From: DASTPP01 sp035762175
GTDB lineage: Bacteria; Myxococcota_A; Polyangia; Polyangiales; Polyangiaceae
Length of the DNA: 64,000 nt
Direction of reading: 5' to 3'
Assembly: GCA_035762175.1 (NCBI GenBank)
Contig: DASTPP010000135.1
Span: 67,085-131,084 of the forward strand
This document shows positions 24,635-36,874 of this stretch, in pieces (the first letter of the stretch is position 1; each line of letters begins with the position of its first letter). A program made the translations under genes and the position numbers. The notes beneath the pieces are model-generated. The model was not told where the DNA came from. It saw nothing but the letters and a program-made list of their open reading frames with translations, and made no database searches.

Positions 24635-25696
24635 CTAACGCGACAAGCCTTTGTCTCCCGGCGCCATCCGGCGCGCCGCGCGAAAGGCCGCCGGGGTCGT
24701 GCCCGTCCAGCGGCGGAAGGCGCGGTGGAAGTTGCTCGGGTCGGAGAAGCCGAGCAGAAAGCCGACTTCGGCCAGCGCGAGCCGGTCGTCGGCGAGGTAG
24801 CGCTCGGCGTACGCCCGGCGCACGCCGTCGGCCAAGGCCTGAAAGCTCGTGCCCGCCTCGGCCAGGCGGCGTTGCAGGGTGCGCGGGCTCAGGCCGAGCT
24901 GGGCGGCGACCGGCTCGAGGTCGGGGGCGCCGCGCTCCATCGCGCGCGCGACGGCGCGCTCGACGCTGGCCGTGAGGGGGTCGTCGGCCTCGCCGAGCCG
25001 CTCGAGCGCGCCGCGCGCGTAGGCATCGAGGTAGGTCAAGACCCCGGCCTGCGCCTCGCGCACGGGCAGCGCGAGCACGTCGGCGCCGAGCACGACCGAG
25101 GTCTCGGGCCGGCGGAAGCGGGGCGCGACGCCGAAGATGCGTCGGTGCTCGTCGGCGCGCGCCGGCTTCGCGTGGCGGAAGTCGACGCCGCGGGGCGCCC
25201 ACGCGACGCCCGTGACCACGCGGCCGAGCACGACCACGGCGGCGGCGGAGAACTCGGCGACGTGGCGAGGCCACTCGTGCGTCAGGCCGCGGCAGCCCGG
25301 GTAGACGCGCACGCCGTCGCCCTCGCGCTCGAGCTCGACGCGGCCGGCGTCGTGCAAGAGGCGCGAGTAGGCGACGACGCGCTCGAGCCCCTGGCCGAAG
25401 GTCGCGCTCTTGGCGACGAGGTGGCCGACGACGTCGAGCGCGTCGAAGTCGAGGCGCTCGGCGAAGTGCAGCCCGAAGTCGTCGTCGCCCGAGGCCGCCG
25501 CGAGCCGGGCCCAGAGTCGGTTATACGTCGCCTGGGTCACGCGCGCCTCGGCGCCCGCGAGGGCCGAGGGCTCGAGGCTGACGGCGGCGAGCGCCTCGGC
25601 CGCGGGCACGCCGCGCGCCTCGGCGTACGCCACGAGGCCGCGCACGGCGCTCGCGGCGACGGTGAACGTCGCGTCGGCTCGCTCGACGGGGGCCAC
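24635..25696 (-). CDS. AraC-family regulator with Arabinose_bd (OruR/ArgR-type) sensor
   Basis: A 353-residue regulator. Residues ~20-205 form the ligand-sensing domain found in OruR/FeaR-like AraC proteins (VTQATYNRLWARLAAASGDDDFGLHFAERLDFDALDVVGHLVAKS, ELEREGDGVRVYPG). The carboxy part holds two helix-turn-helix units, LEPVAAQLGLSPRTLQRRLAEAG and LAEVGFLLGFSDPSNFHRAFRRWTG, ending TPAAFRAARR. Start ATG at 25696. It is divergent from a truncated LysR gene and co-directional with the NTF2-like lipoprotein gene, its likely target. Ligand unknown. Confidence 0.93.
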   Translation of the reverse strand: MAPVERADATFTVAASAVRGLVAYAEARGVPAAEALAAVSLEPSALAGAEARVTQATYNRLWARLAAASGDDDFGLHFAERLDFDALDVVGHLVAKSATFGQGLERVVAYSRLLHDAGRVELEREGDGVRVYPGCRGLTHEWPRHVAEFSAAAVVVLGRVVTGVAWAPRGVDFRHAKPARADEHRRIFGVAPRFRRPETSVVLGADVLALPVREAQAGVLTYLDAYARGALERLGEADDPLTASVERAVARAMERGAPDLEPVAAQLGLSPRTLQRRLAEAGTSFQALADGVRRAYAERYLADDRLALAEVGFLLGFSDPSNFHRAFRRWTGTTPAAFRAARRMAPGDKGLSR

Positions 25697-25873
25697 GTAG
25701 GGTCTCCTACCGCCCCGTCACTCGCCGGGCAAGGCGCCCCCTCGCGCGGCGCGGTCGCCTCGCGCGCTGGCTTTCGCGCGGGCCTCGTTCGACCCGTCGT
25801 CGTCGCCGCTCGGGCGCGGCCCGGGCGACGGGCCCTTGCTGCGCCGCGCGCGCCGGCGCACGGGTACGCCCCC

Positions 25874-26293
25874 GTGGCGCAGGTCGGCCGCATCGAAGAG
25901 ATCGAGGTGTTCCTCGCGGCGGCGGAGAAGGGGAGCCTCTCCGCCGCCGCGCGCGACCTCAAGCTGACGCCCTCGGCCGTCAGCAAGCAGATCGCGCGCC
26001 TCGAAGCGCGCCTCGGCGTCCGGCTCCTCAACCGCACCACGCGCCGGCTCGTGCTCACCCCCGAGGGCGACCGCTACTGCCGCGCCTGCCGTCAGCTCGT
26101 CGAAGACCTCGACGGGCTCGAGCGCGGCCTCGCCCGGGCAGCCGAGGCCCCGGCCGGCGACCTGCGGGTGACGTGCTCGGTGCCCTTCGGCGTCCACCAG
26201 GTCGTTCCCCTCGTCCCCGAGTTCCTCGAGCGCTACCCGGGGGTGAGGCTCACGCTCTCGCTATCGTTTGAAGCGGGGGGCAGGCGCGGGTGA
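25874..26293 (+). pseudogene. Amino-terminal fragment of a LysR regulator
   Basis: A 139-residue open frame from GTG 25874. It keeps the full DNA-binding part (IEVFLAAAEKGSLSAAARD, LTPSAVSKQIARLEARLG, LLNRTTRRLVLTPEGDRY) and the beginning of the effector domain (GDLRVTCSVPFGVHQVVPLVPEFLERYPGVRLTLSLS). It then stops abruptly after FEAGGRRG, at the point where the family continues with D-x-x-V-D-L. About 160 residues of the sensor are missing, so the gene is a truncated relic. If expressed it could still bind DNA without control by a ligand. Confidence 0.8.
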
Positions 26294-26727
26294 CGTCGCT
26301 GCCTGATTCTCACCCCTACCCGCAGGAAACAACGAGGGGCTGGGCCGTTTTGCGCGTGGCCCTCGCCCCCATCTCGAGCAGAGCGCTCGGCCCTCACGCG
26401 GCGCTCGAGCCAGTACGCCCGGCGAGGGCGGGGGGCGGCAACGATGGCCGCATCGCCACCGGCCGCTCAGCACGGCGGCCAGTGGCGATGGGGCAGGCTC
26501 GGCCCGTTCAGCCTTCGTCGCTGGGCACCGGCCGGGGGGGCCACGTGGCCCACGCGGTCAAGTGCAATGTGGTTTTGCGAATAAACGGATGGCAAATGGC
26601 AGCGCGCGATAGAACGCACTGGGCCTGCCGACGAGGCGATGCGCTCGCGCCGAAGCGTCGCTCGCCGCCGTGGCGAGGAGCGGTCGAGTCGCTCGAAGGC
26701 GGTCTGGGGGGCGTGGGCGCGCGTCGT
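26294..26727. other. Gene-free stretch between the LysR fragment and the kinase-ATPase
   Basis: About 430 bp without a supported gene. Contains the hairpin at 26451-26490 and a less GC-rich segment around 26560-26600. The sharp end of the LysR fragment just before it suggests that a deletion or rearrangement joint lies near 26280. Confidence 0.55.
26451..26490. terminator. Long hairpin with CATCGCC/GGCGATG ends
   Basis: 16-bp arms (26451-26466 and 26475-26490) with one mismatch and an 8-nt loop. It could end transcripts from the kinase-ATPase operon (minus) or the LysR fragment (plus). The terminal GGCGATGG is the same core as in the palindrome cluster at 23.6-23.9 kb. Confidence 0.5.
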
Positions 26728-30408
<3,681 letters not shown>

Positions 30409-30450
30409 CGCGCCGACCCCGCCGGCTCGCCCGCCCCCTCGGGCCGCCCC

Positions 30451-30663
30451 TCAGACACCGCCCGCCCGCTTGCGCTGCTGCCAACACGAGGCACAGAACC
30501 ACTCGAGCACCGGCCGCTCGCCCCGGTCGCGCCTTTTGACGCAGCGCCAACCATGCCGCTGGCTGATGAGCGTGTGCGCGCTCTCGGTCTTCGGGGCCGG
30601 GGCCTTGCACCGCACGCAAAAGCGGCCGGGGCTGCCGGCGGGGGCGTCACTATTCATGGCCAT
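30451..30663 (-). CDS. Small zinc-ribbon protein
   Basis: A 70-residue protein (ATG 30663; an ATG 6 bp inside is also possible). Two CxxC knuckles, Cys16-Cys19 (FCVRCKAP) and Cys57-Cys60 (FCASCWQQ), frame a basic middle segment (HTLISQRHGWRCVKRRDRGERP), the layout of a treble-clef/zinc-ribbon nucleic-acid or protein-binding module. It lies 42 bp upstream of the kinase-ATPase gene in the same direction, so an operon is likely. No family name is recognised. The cysteine spacing and charged core make a chance open frame unlikely. Confidence 0.75.
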   Translation of the reverse strand: MAMNSDAPAGSPGRFCVRCKAPAPKTESAHTLISQRHGWRCVKRRDRGERPVLEWFCASCWQQRKRAGGV

Positions 30664-30707
30664 GAGACCCTACCCGACACATCGATGCGACCGGGCGTGG
30701 CGGCCGC

Positions 30708-31073
30708 TCAGCCCCCGTCGCGGTGGACGGTCGCGGGCGAGAAGGCCGGCAGGCAGACGGCGACGTACTCGGCGCCCTCGTCGTGCGGGCTGCTGTAGCG
30801 CACCCACTCGCCGCCCTCGACGAGCACGGCCGAGCCCGCGGCGACGTCGAGCGAGCCGCCCTCGAACTCGACCCGCAGCGTGCCGCGCAAGACGACGGTG
30901 TACTCGTCGAACTCGGGCCGCTGCCCGGGCTCGACCCAGCCCGCGGGCGAGCGCATGTGCGCGACGCTGACGCGCGCCTCGCCCGTGTTCACGCGGCCGA
31001 CGTACTCGTCGATGATCTTCGGCTTGTTGCCGGCCGCCTCGATGCGCGTCGGCCTTTCGATGAGTCGGGGCAT
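30708..31073 (-). CDS. Cupin-domain protein
   Basis: A 121-residue single-domain beta-barrel. The cupin pattern is visible in VNTGEARVSVAHMRSPAGWVEPGQRPEFDEYTVVLRGTLRVEFEGG and in the second motif LDVAAGSAVLVEGGEWVRYSSP (pieces read across residues ~29-95). The usual metal-binding histidines of motif 1 are replaced by Pro/Glu-rich sequence, so metal binding is uncertain. The ending GAEYVAVCLPAFSPATVHRD matches small cupins that cap amine or organic-acid catabolic operons. It is co-directional with the DUF6065-like gene upstream (87-bp gap). Function unknown. Confidence 0.85.
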   Translation of the reverse strand: MPRLIERPTRIEAAGNKPKIIDEYVGRVNTGEARVSVAHMRSPAGWVEPGQRPEFDEYTVVLRGTLRVEFEGGSLDVAAGSAVLVEGGEWVRYSSPHDEGAEYVAVCLPAFSPATVHRDGG

Positions 31074-31160
31074 GGCCTCACCTTCTGTTGACGTTGGCGT
31101 TGACGTTGGCGCCCGCGTGGGAGTGCTTGCCCGCGGCCGCGTCGGCGCCCGTGGTCGCGC

Positions 31161-32009
31161 TCACCGCGGCTGCTTGCCGCGGCGGTCGACGAAAGACTTG
31201 AGCCGCAGCTTGGTCTGGTGATCGGGGATTTTCGAGCCGTCGGGCATCTTGCCCTGAAAATAGGTTTTCTCCCAGCCGGCCTCGAAGGCCTCGGTGCCCT
31301 CGATGGGCAGCTGGCGCAAGAACCTCGCCCGCTCGTTGCGCCAGGCGACGTAGCCGTCGTAGACGGCGCGGTCGTCGGCGACCGAGAGCAGCTCGGGCTG
31401 CATGGCGTTCAGGTTGCCGCGCGGGACGGGGAAGAAGAAGCAGAAGGGCTCGTCGCGCTCGAACCGAACGGTGCCGGGCGCGGTAAAGAGCCAGTTCATG
31501 GTGAAGGTGGCGTAGGTCCAGTCGGTCTCGATGACGGCGTTGAGCGCCTGAATGCCGTGCTTCGGCCGGTTGGTGGGCCCGCTGACCCACATGTTCCAGC
31601 CGGGGGCGGTGCGGAAGAGCGCGTGAATATGAAAGGTCAGCACGCCCGAGCCGAAGTGCGAGGTCGCGAGCGGCTTGCCGCCGTCGAGCGACGTGATCGC
31701 GATGCCGTCGATGCCCTTGGCGCCCTGCCAGGTGGCCTCGAAGGCCGAGGGGTTCAAGATCTCCCAGCCGTGGCCGTTGGCGATCGAGAGGGGCAGGCAG
31801 CGGTAGGCGTAGGCGTCGTTGGTCGCGTCCATCCACTCGCGGGTCGGGGGCGCGGCGCGCACCGCGGGCGCCTCTTCGGCGATGGCGTAACAGATGAGCG
31901 GCGCGGGCGGGCGCGGCGCGGCGGCGGGGGCGGCCTTGGGCGCCTCGATTCGGGAGGCCAAGCCCGTCGCGGGCTGGCACACGTCGTCGGTCTGCGTGCG
32001 GTCGGCCAT
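31161..32009 (-). CDS. DUF6065-like protein
   Basis: A 282-residue protein starting at MADRTQTDD (ATG 32009). After a Pro/Ala-rich first 45 residues comes a conserved-looking domain: CYAIAEEAP, EWMDATNDAYAYRCLPLSIAN, GWEILNP, HFGSGVLTFHIHALFRTAPG, MWVSGPTNRPKHGIQALN, ETDWTYATFTMNWLFTAPG, RFERDEPFCFFFPVPRGN. From memory this is the DUF6065 pattern, found in Myxococcota and other bacteria, sometimes beside tetratricopeptide or oxygenase genes. The TMNW and FPVPRGNL segments are highly characteristic. No signal peptide, no catalytic role known. It is divergent from the lipoprotein at 32074 with only 64 bp between. Confidence 0.75.
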   Translation of the reverse strand: MADRTQTDDVCQPATGLASRIEAPKAAPAAAPRPPAPLICYAIAEEAPAVRAAPPTREWMDATNDAYAYRCLPLSIANGHGWEILNPSAFEATWQGAKGIDGIAITSLDGGKPLATSHFGSGVLTFHIHALFRTAPGWNMWVSGPTNRPKHGIQALNAVIETDWTYATFTMNWLFTAPGTVRFERDEPFCFFFPVPRGNLNAMQPELLSVADDRAVYDGYVAWRNERARFLRQLPIEGTEAFEAGWEKTYFQGKMPDGSKIPDHQTKLRLKSFVDRRGKQPR

Positions 32010-32073
32010 TGCGAGCGAAGGGTCGCACGAACTCTGCTGGGCCGGAAGATAGGAAGCCCACGCCGGGCCCGCT

Positions 32074-32685
32074 ATGACGCCGCTCGTGAGGTTTATCGCG
32101 CGGGCCCGGTGGGCGCTGGTCTGGTCGTTCGTGGCGGGGGCCGGGGGCTGCTCGAAGCCGGCCGACGGGGGGCCCGCGGCCGGGGGCGGGGGGCAGGCCG
32201 CGGCGAGCGCGCCGGCGCCGCCGAAGGGCTGGCCCGACCCCCACGAGGCCTGCGCGTACCTCGACGGCCGGGGGTACAAGAACCGGGGCTACAAAGCCTA
32301 CAACCCGATGGTGCCGAACGAGCTTACGTGCCAGAGCCTGAACCGCAAGGTGGGCGGCGGCACGGCCGTCGTGGGCGAGGCGGGCTTTTACTACAGCGTC
32401 GTCGGCGGCCCCGAGCGGGCCGACCACATGCGGCTCCGGGTCGATCTCGTGCGCGGCGGCGCCGACGAGCAGGCGGGCCTCGCCGAGTTCGCCGCGACGG
32501 CCGAAGAGCTGAGCCGCCTGGCCTTCAAGGCGCCGCTGCCCGACGAGGCGCGGGCCGCGCTGAAGGCCGGCACCGCCGGCACCTGGCGCATCGAGGGCGG
32601 CCACGAGCTCACGATCAGCCTCCCGAAAGAGCAGCCCAAGGGGCCCTTCGGCCAGACCTACCACGTCATCGCCGAGCTGCGCTGA
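32074..32685 (+). CDS. Hypothetical lipoprotein
   Basis: A 203-residue exported protein. The signal FIARARWALVWSFVAGAGGC ends in a lipobox at Cys26, followed by a Gly/Ala/Pro linker. The globular part has ACAYLDGRGYKNRGYKAYNP, a CQSLNRKVGGG turn, then strand-rich sequence AVVGEAGFYYSVVGG, MRLRVDLVRGGADEQ, a helix EFAATAEELSRLAFKAPLP, and GTWRIEGGHELTISLPKE, GPFGQTYHVIAEL. Layout suggests a small alpha/beta fold acting at the outer or inner membrane. No family recognised. Start ATG 32074, immediately divergent from the DUF6065-like gene. Confidence 0.75.
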   Translation: MTPLVRFIARARWALVWSFVAGAGGCSKPADGGPAAGGGGQAAASAPAPPKGWPDPHEACAYLDGRGYKNRGYKAYNPMVPNELTCQSLNRKVGGGTAVVGEAGFYYSVVGGPERADHMRLRVDLVRGGADEQAGLAEFAATAEELSRLAFKAPLPDEARAALKAGTAGTWRIEGGHELTISLPKEQPKGPFGQTYHVIAELR

Positions 32686-32702
32686 CGCGGCGCGCCGCGT
32701 CC

Positions 32703-32797
32703 GCGCGCCTTGCGGGCGGCGAGGGCCTCGGCGGCTTTTCGCGCGCCTTCCAGGCGGCGGGGGCATCGGCCGCGTTTAGCGCGCCTTCCAGGCGGCG
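32703..32797. repeat. 38-bp tandem repeat at the 3' end of the epimerase gene
   Basis: Three copies of a unit with the core GCGCGCCTTCCAGGCGGCG (first copy slightly different), beginning at 32703, 32741 and 32779, exactly 38 bp apart. The innermost copy encodes the last codons of the epimerase (AAWKAR and stop); the other two lie beyond the stop. Confidence 0.85.
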
Positions 32798-33912
32798 AGC
32801 GCCTTGGCTTCTTGCTCGGGCGTGATGGTAAAGCGCGGCTTCGAGCGTCGCTCTTCGGGCACCGTTTGCCACCAGGCGAGCGTGTCGCGCACGGTCTGCT
32901 CGATCGGCCGGAAGGCGAGGCCGTCGGCCAGGGCGCGCTCGATGCGGGCCGACATGTGGCCGTAGTCGTTGCCGGCGAGCATCACCCAGGGCACCGCCTC
33001 TTCGATGCCCTGCGCCTTGAGAAAGGCGTAGTCGTCGACCCAGGTAAAGCTCACCTTGGCGTCGAGCGCCTTCTTCGCCGCCTCGAGAAAGTCGGCGAAG
33101 GTGAGCGGCGCGCGGGGCCCGGCGGCGTTGTACGTGCCCGCGCGGCCGTCTTCGAGCAGCTTGAGCATGAACTCGGCCAGATCGCGCACGTCGATGAGCT
33201 GCGACGGGTCGTCGCGCTTGCCGGGGGCGAGCACCTCGCCGCCGCGGGCGAGGCGCACGGGCCAATAGGGAAAGCGGTCGGTGGTATCGCCGGGCCCGAC
33301 GATGTAAGTCGGCCGCACGACGAGCGCCCGATCGCCGAAGGCCCGCCGCACCTCGTTTTCGGACTTGGCCTTGGCGACGGCGTACGTTTCGGAGCCGTCT
33401 TTGGGGTCGCTGACCTCGAGGCGCACCGGCGCCGACTCGTCGATGCCGCGCTTCAGGTAGGGGTAATAGACGCCGGTCGACGAAGTGTAGAGGTAGCGTC
33501 CGGCGCTCGTCTTGAGCAGATCGGCCGACTGCCGCACCCAGTCGGGGTTGGTGGCCGAGTCGTCGACGACGGCGTCCCAGCGCTTGCCCTCGAGCGCCTG
33601 CAACTGCCCGTTGCGGTCGCCCTGCAGCCGCGTGACCGAGTCGGGCAGGTCGGCCGTGCGGCGGCCGCGCGTGAAGATGGTGACGCGGTGCCCCCGCGCG
33701 ACGGCGTGGCGGACGAGGTGCGGCCCGATGAAGCCGGTGCCGCCGAGCACGAGCAGATCGAAGGGCGCGCGCGCCCGCCCGCTCGTGGCGCTCGCGGTGC
33801 TACCCGCCGGGCCCGGCTCGCCGCCGCCCTTGCCGCCCGAGCAGGCGGGCGGGGCGAGCGAGACTGAGGCGCCGGCGGCGGCGGTCTTCAGAAAGTCACG
33901 TCGGGTCGGCAT
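32776..33912 (-). CDS. Tat-exported NAD-dependent epimerase/dehydratase
   Basis: A 378-residue extended short-chain dehydrogenase. The start MPTRRDFLKTAAAGASVS is a Tat signal (twin Arg 4-5) followed by a possible lipobox (APPAC, Cys24), so the enzyme is folded with its cofactor before export. The Rossmann motif is LVLGGTGFIGPHL (~53-65), the active-site YxxxK is TYAVAK (~180), and DIDVRDLAEF-type sequence (LIDVRDLAEFMLKLL) follows. The nearest architecture is the NAD-dependent sugar epimerase/isoflavone reductase-like proteins with GTYNAAGPRAPLTFADFLE. Export of an NAD enzyme is odd but seen for several Tat-linked oxidoreductases. Substrate unknown. The 208 bp upstream are empty. Confidence 0.9.
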   Translation of the reverse strand: MPTRRDFLKTAAAGASVSLAPPACSGGKGGGEPGPAGSTASATSGRARAPFDLLVLGGTGFIGPHLVRHAVARGHRVTIFTRGRRTADLPDSVTRLQGDRNGQLQALEGKRWDAVVDDSATNPDWVRQSADLLKTSAGRYLYTSSTGVYYPYLKRGIDESAPVRLEVSDPKDGSETYAVAKAKSENEVRRAFGDRALVVRPTYIVGPGDTTDRFPYWPVRLARGGEVLAPGKRDDPSQLIDVRDLAEFMLKLLEDGRAGTYNAAGPRAPLTFADFLEAAKKALDAKVSFTWVDDYAFLKAQGIEEAVPWVMLAGNDYGHMSARIERALADGLAFRPIEQTVRDTLAWWQTVPEERRSKPRFTITPEQEAKALAAWKAR

Positions 33913-34120
33913 GGGGGCGGGCCTTACGAGGGTCGGGGCGGCCGTCGGGGAGCGTTCGGCAGGCCTCGACGGGCGATGAGAGCCAGCAGGGCTCGCCGAG
34001 AAGGCGGCCGGGGCAAAGCACCGGGCAGGGGCGAAAGTTCGCCGGTCGGGGCCCCGGCCGCCGAGCGTCGGCCCCCTGCAGCGTACGCCACGCGGGCGTC
34101 GCCTCGTGCCGCCGCGGGGG

Positions 34121-34513
34121 TCAGTTCGCCTGGCCGCCCTCGCCGCCCGCGCCCGCGCCGCCCTCGCTACCGGCCGCCCCCCCGTCGCCGCCGCTGCCGC
34201 CCGAATCGCTGCCGCCGGCGCCCTCGCCACCCGAGTCGCCGCCCGCGCCCGCGTCACCCGAGCCGCCGTCGCCGCCCGAGCCGCCCGAGCCCCCCGACCC
34301 ACCCGAGCCGCCGGTGCCCGGCCGGCCGGCGAAGCCGAAAAAGCCCGCCGTGCCCGACGCGGCCATCACGTTGTCGGGGCCGCCGCCGCCGCTGCCCCCC
34401 TTATTGCCCTCTTCTTCGGCGGGGTCGTCGCCGCATGCGTAGACGAGGGCGGCGAGGGCCACGAAGGACCACAAAGCGGAGCGATGCCGGGCCTTAAGGG
34501 TGCTGCGTCGCAT
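34121..34513 (-). CDS. Small Gly/Ser-rich lipoprotein
   Basis: A 130-residue exported lipoprotein: signal LWSFVALAALVYAC with Cys27, then GDDPAEEEGNKGG. A short ordered segment follows (DNVMAASGTAGFFGFAGRPG). From residue ~66 on it is GGSGGDGG/GAGGDSGG low complexity to the end. There is no globular domain. It resembles the linker part of larger myxobacterial surface proteins, so it may be a truncated or decayed member of that class, or a genuine extended lipoprotein. The gene lies between two minus-strand enzyme genes. Confidence 0.65.
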   Translation of the reverse strand: MRRSTLKARHRSALWSFVALAALVYACGDDPAEEEGNKGGSGGGGPDNVMAASGTAGFFGFAGRPGTGGSGGSGGSGGSGGDGGSGDAGAGGDSGGEGAGGSDSGGSGGDGGAAGSEGGAGAGGEGGQAN

Positions 34514-34606
34514 GGTTCGGGTACCAAGATAGGCACTGGTGCATTCGTAAGGAAAGCAGATCTCGAGCGTGCGCCCGCACCCAAGCGACGCCCGAGGCCT
34601 CGCCCC

Positions 34607-36436
34607 TCACGCGACCGCCCGCGCGGCCGGCGGGGGGGCCTCGCGGGCCTCGCCCGCCGGGGCCTCGCGCGTGCTGCCCCGCGGCTCGCCGGCGCGCAGA
34701 AAGCGCCCGGCCCGCAGGGTCTCGCCGAAGCCCGGGGCGAAGGCGCCCCGCTCGAAGACGACGCGGCCGCCCACCAGCGTGGCGGCCACCGCCCGGTCGC
34801 TGCGGTTGACCATGCGGCTGAGCCCGCCGAACTCGGGCATCGGCGCCTCGTGGTAGGCGTCGACCGAGGCGTCGAGCCCGGCCGGATCGAGGACGACGAC
34901 GTCGGCGCGGTCGCCCTCGCGCAGGGTGCCGGCGTCGACGCCGTACCAGGCGCCGAGCTCGCCGGTCAGGCGGTGCACCGCGCGCTCGGGCGTCAAGAAG
35001 GGCCGGCCCGCGTCGGCGGCGGCCTTGACGCGCCGGAGCAGCCGGACGGGGAAGCTATAAAACGCCATGTTGCGCAGGTGCGCGCCCGAGTCGGCGAAGC
35101 CCATCTGCACCTCGGGCTGCGCCGCGAGCCGGTCGAGCACCTCGGGGCGGTGGTTGGCGATCGTCGTGCGCCAGCGCAGGCGCTTGCCATGCTCGACGAC
35201 CAGATCGAGGTACGCGTCGACCGGGTGGATGCCGCGCTCGTCGGCGACCCGGCCGAACGACTTGCCGACGACCGAAGGGTCGGGGCAGGCGACGATCTCG
35301 GCGTCGTGAAAGTTGCGCGTCCAGACGCGGGGCGTGAAGCGCTGCTCGTACTCTTTGCGGAAGCCCCGGCGGTAGGCCTCGTCGCGCAGGAGCGCGTTGC
35401 GCTCGACCTCGTCGGCGAGGTGCAGCGCCGCGCGCCCCGAGCCGAACTCTTCGAAGACGACGAGGTCGATGCCGTCGGCGTAGATCTCGAAGGGCACCGG
35501 CAGGTGCTGCCAGCGCAGGTCGGTGCCCGCGAAGCGGTTGAGCAGCCGCGTCGCCGCCGTGACGAGCCCGACGAGCAGAGGGGCCGCCTTCGAGTCGGCC
35601 GCCGTCAAGAGCGACGTCTTCAGCGGCCGGCGGAGCCAGCCGCCCACGCTCTCGGCGAAGAAGAGCAGCGTGTTCAGCGGCGTCGTCAGGTTGGGCGCGC
35701 TCTGCAGGGCGCGCCCCGCCCGCCGCAGCACCGCGTTCAGCCGGCGGTACTCGCCCCAGGTCGCGAACGTCGAAGGCAGCGACTTCGAGCGGTAGCGCTC
35801 GCCGTCGAGCTTGTCCCAGGGGTTGGTCATCGTCGACAGGCCCACGAAGCCCGCCGCGAGCGCGTCGTCGAGCAGCGCCGCCATGCGGCCGAGCTCGGCC
35901 TCGGAGGGCCGGGCGCCCGGGTCGACCGAGCGGCCGAGGCCCATCACGTGCGCGCGCACGTCGGAGTGCCCGAGGAAGCACGCCACGTTCGGCCCGAGCG
36001 GCAGCGACTCGAGGTGCGCCGCGTACTCGCCCGCCGTGCGCCAGCGCTTGTGCCGCCCGAGCGCCTCGAGCACTTGCGCGCGCGGCAGCGCCTCGACCCG
36101 GCTGAAGAGGTCGGCGCCGTCGAGCGCGTCGACGTGCACCGTCGAGAGCGAGCAGCTGCCCAGAAAGACGCTCGTCACGCCGTGGCGCACCGACTCGCCG
36201 AGCCCGGGCGAGACCAGCACCTCGGCGTCGTAGTGCGTGTGCACGTCGACGAAGCCCGGCAAGACCCACTTGCCCGCCGCGTCGATGACCCGCGCCGCCC
36301 CCTCGCGGCGCAGCGGCGCCTCGGACACCGCCACCACCCGCCCCCCCGCGATGCCCAGGTGCCGCCGCGCCGGCGGCGAGCCCAGCCCGTCGAACCAGAG
36401 CCCATTCTCGATGATGACGTCGTAGCGAGCGGACAC
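34607..36436 (-). CDS. N-acyl-D-amino-acid deacylase-like amidohydrolase
   Basis: A 609-residue amidohydrolase of the D-aminoacylase/dihydroorotase superfamily. The start is GTG 36436 (VSARYDVIIENGLWFDG), set by a GGGAGGT ribosome site about 8 bp upstream and by family alignment. The metal-site HTHYDAEVLVSPGL follows GKWVLPGFVD (~55-75). Later family marks are GLSTMTNPWDK, EIVACPDPSVVGKSFG, the carboxy metal region MGFADSGAHLRNMAFYSFP, TPERAVHRLTGELGAWYGVDAGTLREGDRADVVVLDP. Enzymes of this group release D-amino acids from N-acyl forms; exact substrate not deducible. The long insertion (~230-330) and low-complexity tail (REAPAGEAREAPPPA) are unusual. Confidence 0.9.
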   Translation of the reverse strand: MSARYDVIIENGLWFDGLGSPPARRHLGIAGGRVVAVSEAPLRREGAARVIDAAGKWVLPGFVDVHTHYDAEVLVSPGLGESVRHGVTSVFLGSCSLSTVHVDALDGADLFSRVEALPRAQVLEALGRHKRWRTAGEYAAHLESLPLGPNVACFLGHSDVRAHVMGLGRSVDPGARPSEAELGRMAALLDDALAAGFVGLSTMTNPWDKLDGERYRSKSLPSTFATWGEYRRLNAVLRRAGRALQSAPNLTTPLNTLLFFAESVGGWLRRPLKTSLLTAADSKAAPLLVGLVTAATRLLNRFAGTDLRWQHLPVPFEIYADGIDLVVFEEFGSGRAALHLADEVERNALLRDEAYRRGFRKEYEQRFTPRVWTRNFHDAEIVACPDPSVVGKSFGRVADERGIHPVDAYLDLVVEHGKRLRWRTTIANHRPEVLDRLAAQPEVQMGFADSGAHLRNMAFYSFPVRLLRRVKAAADAGRPFLTPERAVHRLTGELGAWYGVDAGTLREGDRADVVVLDPAGLDASVDAYHEAPMPEFGGLSRMVNRSDRAVAATLVGGRVVFERGAFAPGFGETLRAGRFLRAGEPRGSTREAPAGEAREAPPPAARAVA

Positions 36437-36541
36437 GCGGGGGACCTCCCGTCGGCTGAGGCGAAACGGAGCCACGGTAACCAAGATGGAGACTGGTCGC
36501 CATCGAAACGCGACCCGACGCCGTCTCGGAAGCCAGGTTGA

Positions 36542-36612
36542 GCTGGCCCCCCTCCGCGCTGACGCCGCGAGAGAAGGGCTGCCCCCCTCCGCGCCGGCGC
36601 TGCGAGAGCAGG
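36542..36612. repeat. 36-bp direct duplication in the intergenic region
   Basis: Two units (36542-36577 and 36578-36612) sharing CCCCCCTCCGCGC and GCGAGAG cores. It lies on the 3' side of the possible small minus-strand gene at 36614-36817. Confidence 0.7.
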
Positions 36613-36613
36613 C

Positions 36614-36817
36614 GCGTGGCGGGGCCGTCCGGGGCGACGAGCCGGTCGGGGCGGCCGGCGATGCGTCTTCGTCGAAGCTGAGCAGGTAGCCTTCGACCTC
36701 GAGCTCGAGGCCGGGCACGAGCCGGCAGCGCTCGTCGCGACGCCCGAGCTCGGCCACCTCGCGCGCAGCCCGCTCGTCGACGACGGCGCGTCGCACTCGG
36801 ACGGCAGGGCGGGCCAC
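36614..36817 (-). CDS. Possible small protein gene with unresolved 3' end
   Basis: From GTG 36817 the minus strand encodes a charged, protein-like stretch (ARPAVRVRRAVVDERAAREV, LGRRDERCRLVPGLELEVEG, YLLSFDED) followed by Pro/Ala/Ser low complexity. It then continues open, in frame with the amidohydrolase, through the 36-bp duplication. It does not look like chance sequence, but no stop marks its end and no family is recognised. It may be a short gene whose stop was lost by the neighbouring duplication. The rest of 36437-37318 holds only repeats and the cytochrome promoter region. Confidence 0.25.
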
Positions 36818-36874
36818 CGCGATGCGGCCGGCGCCGCCCGAGCCCGCCGGCGCGCCGCGGTCGTCGGCGGCGAG

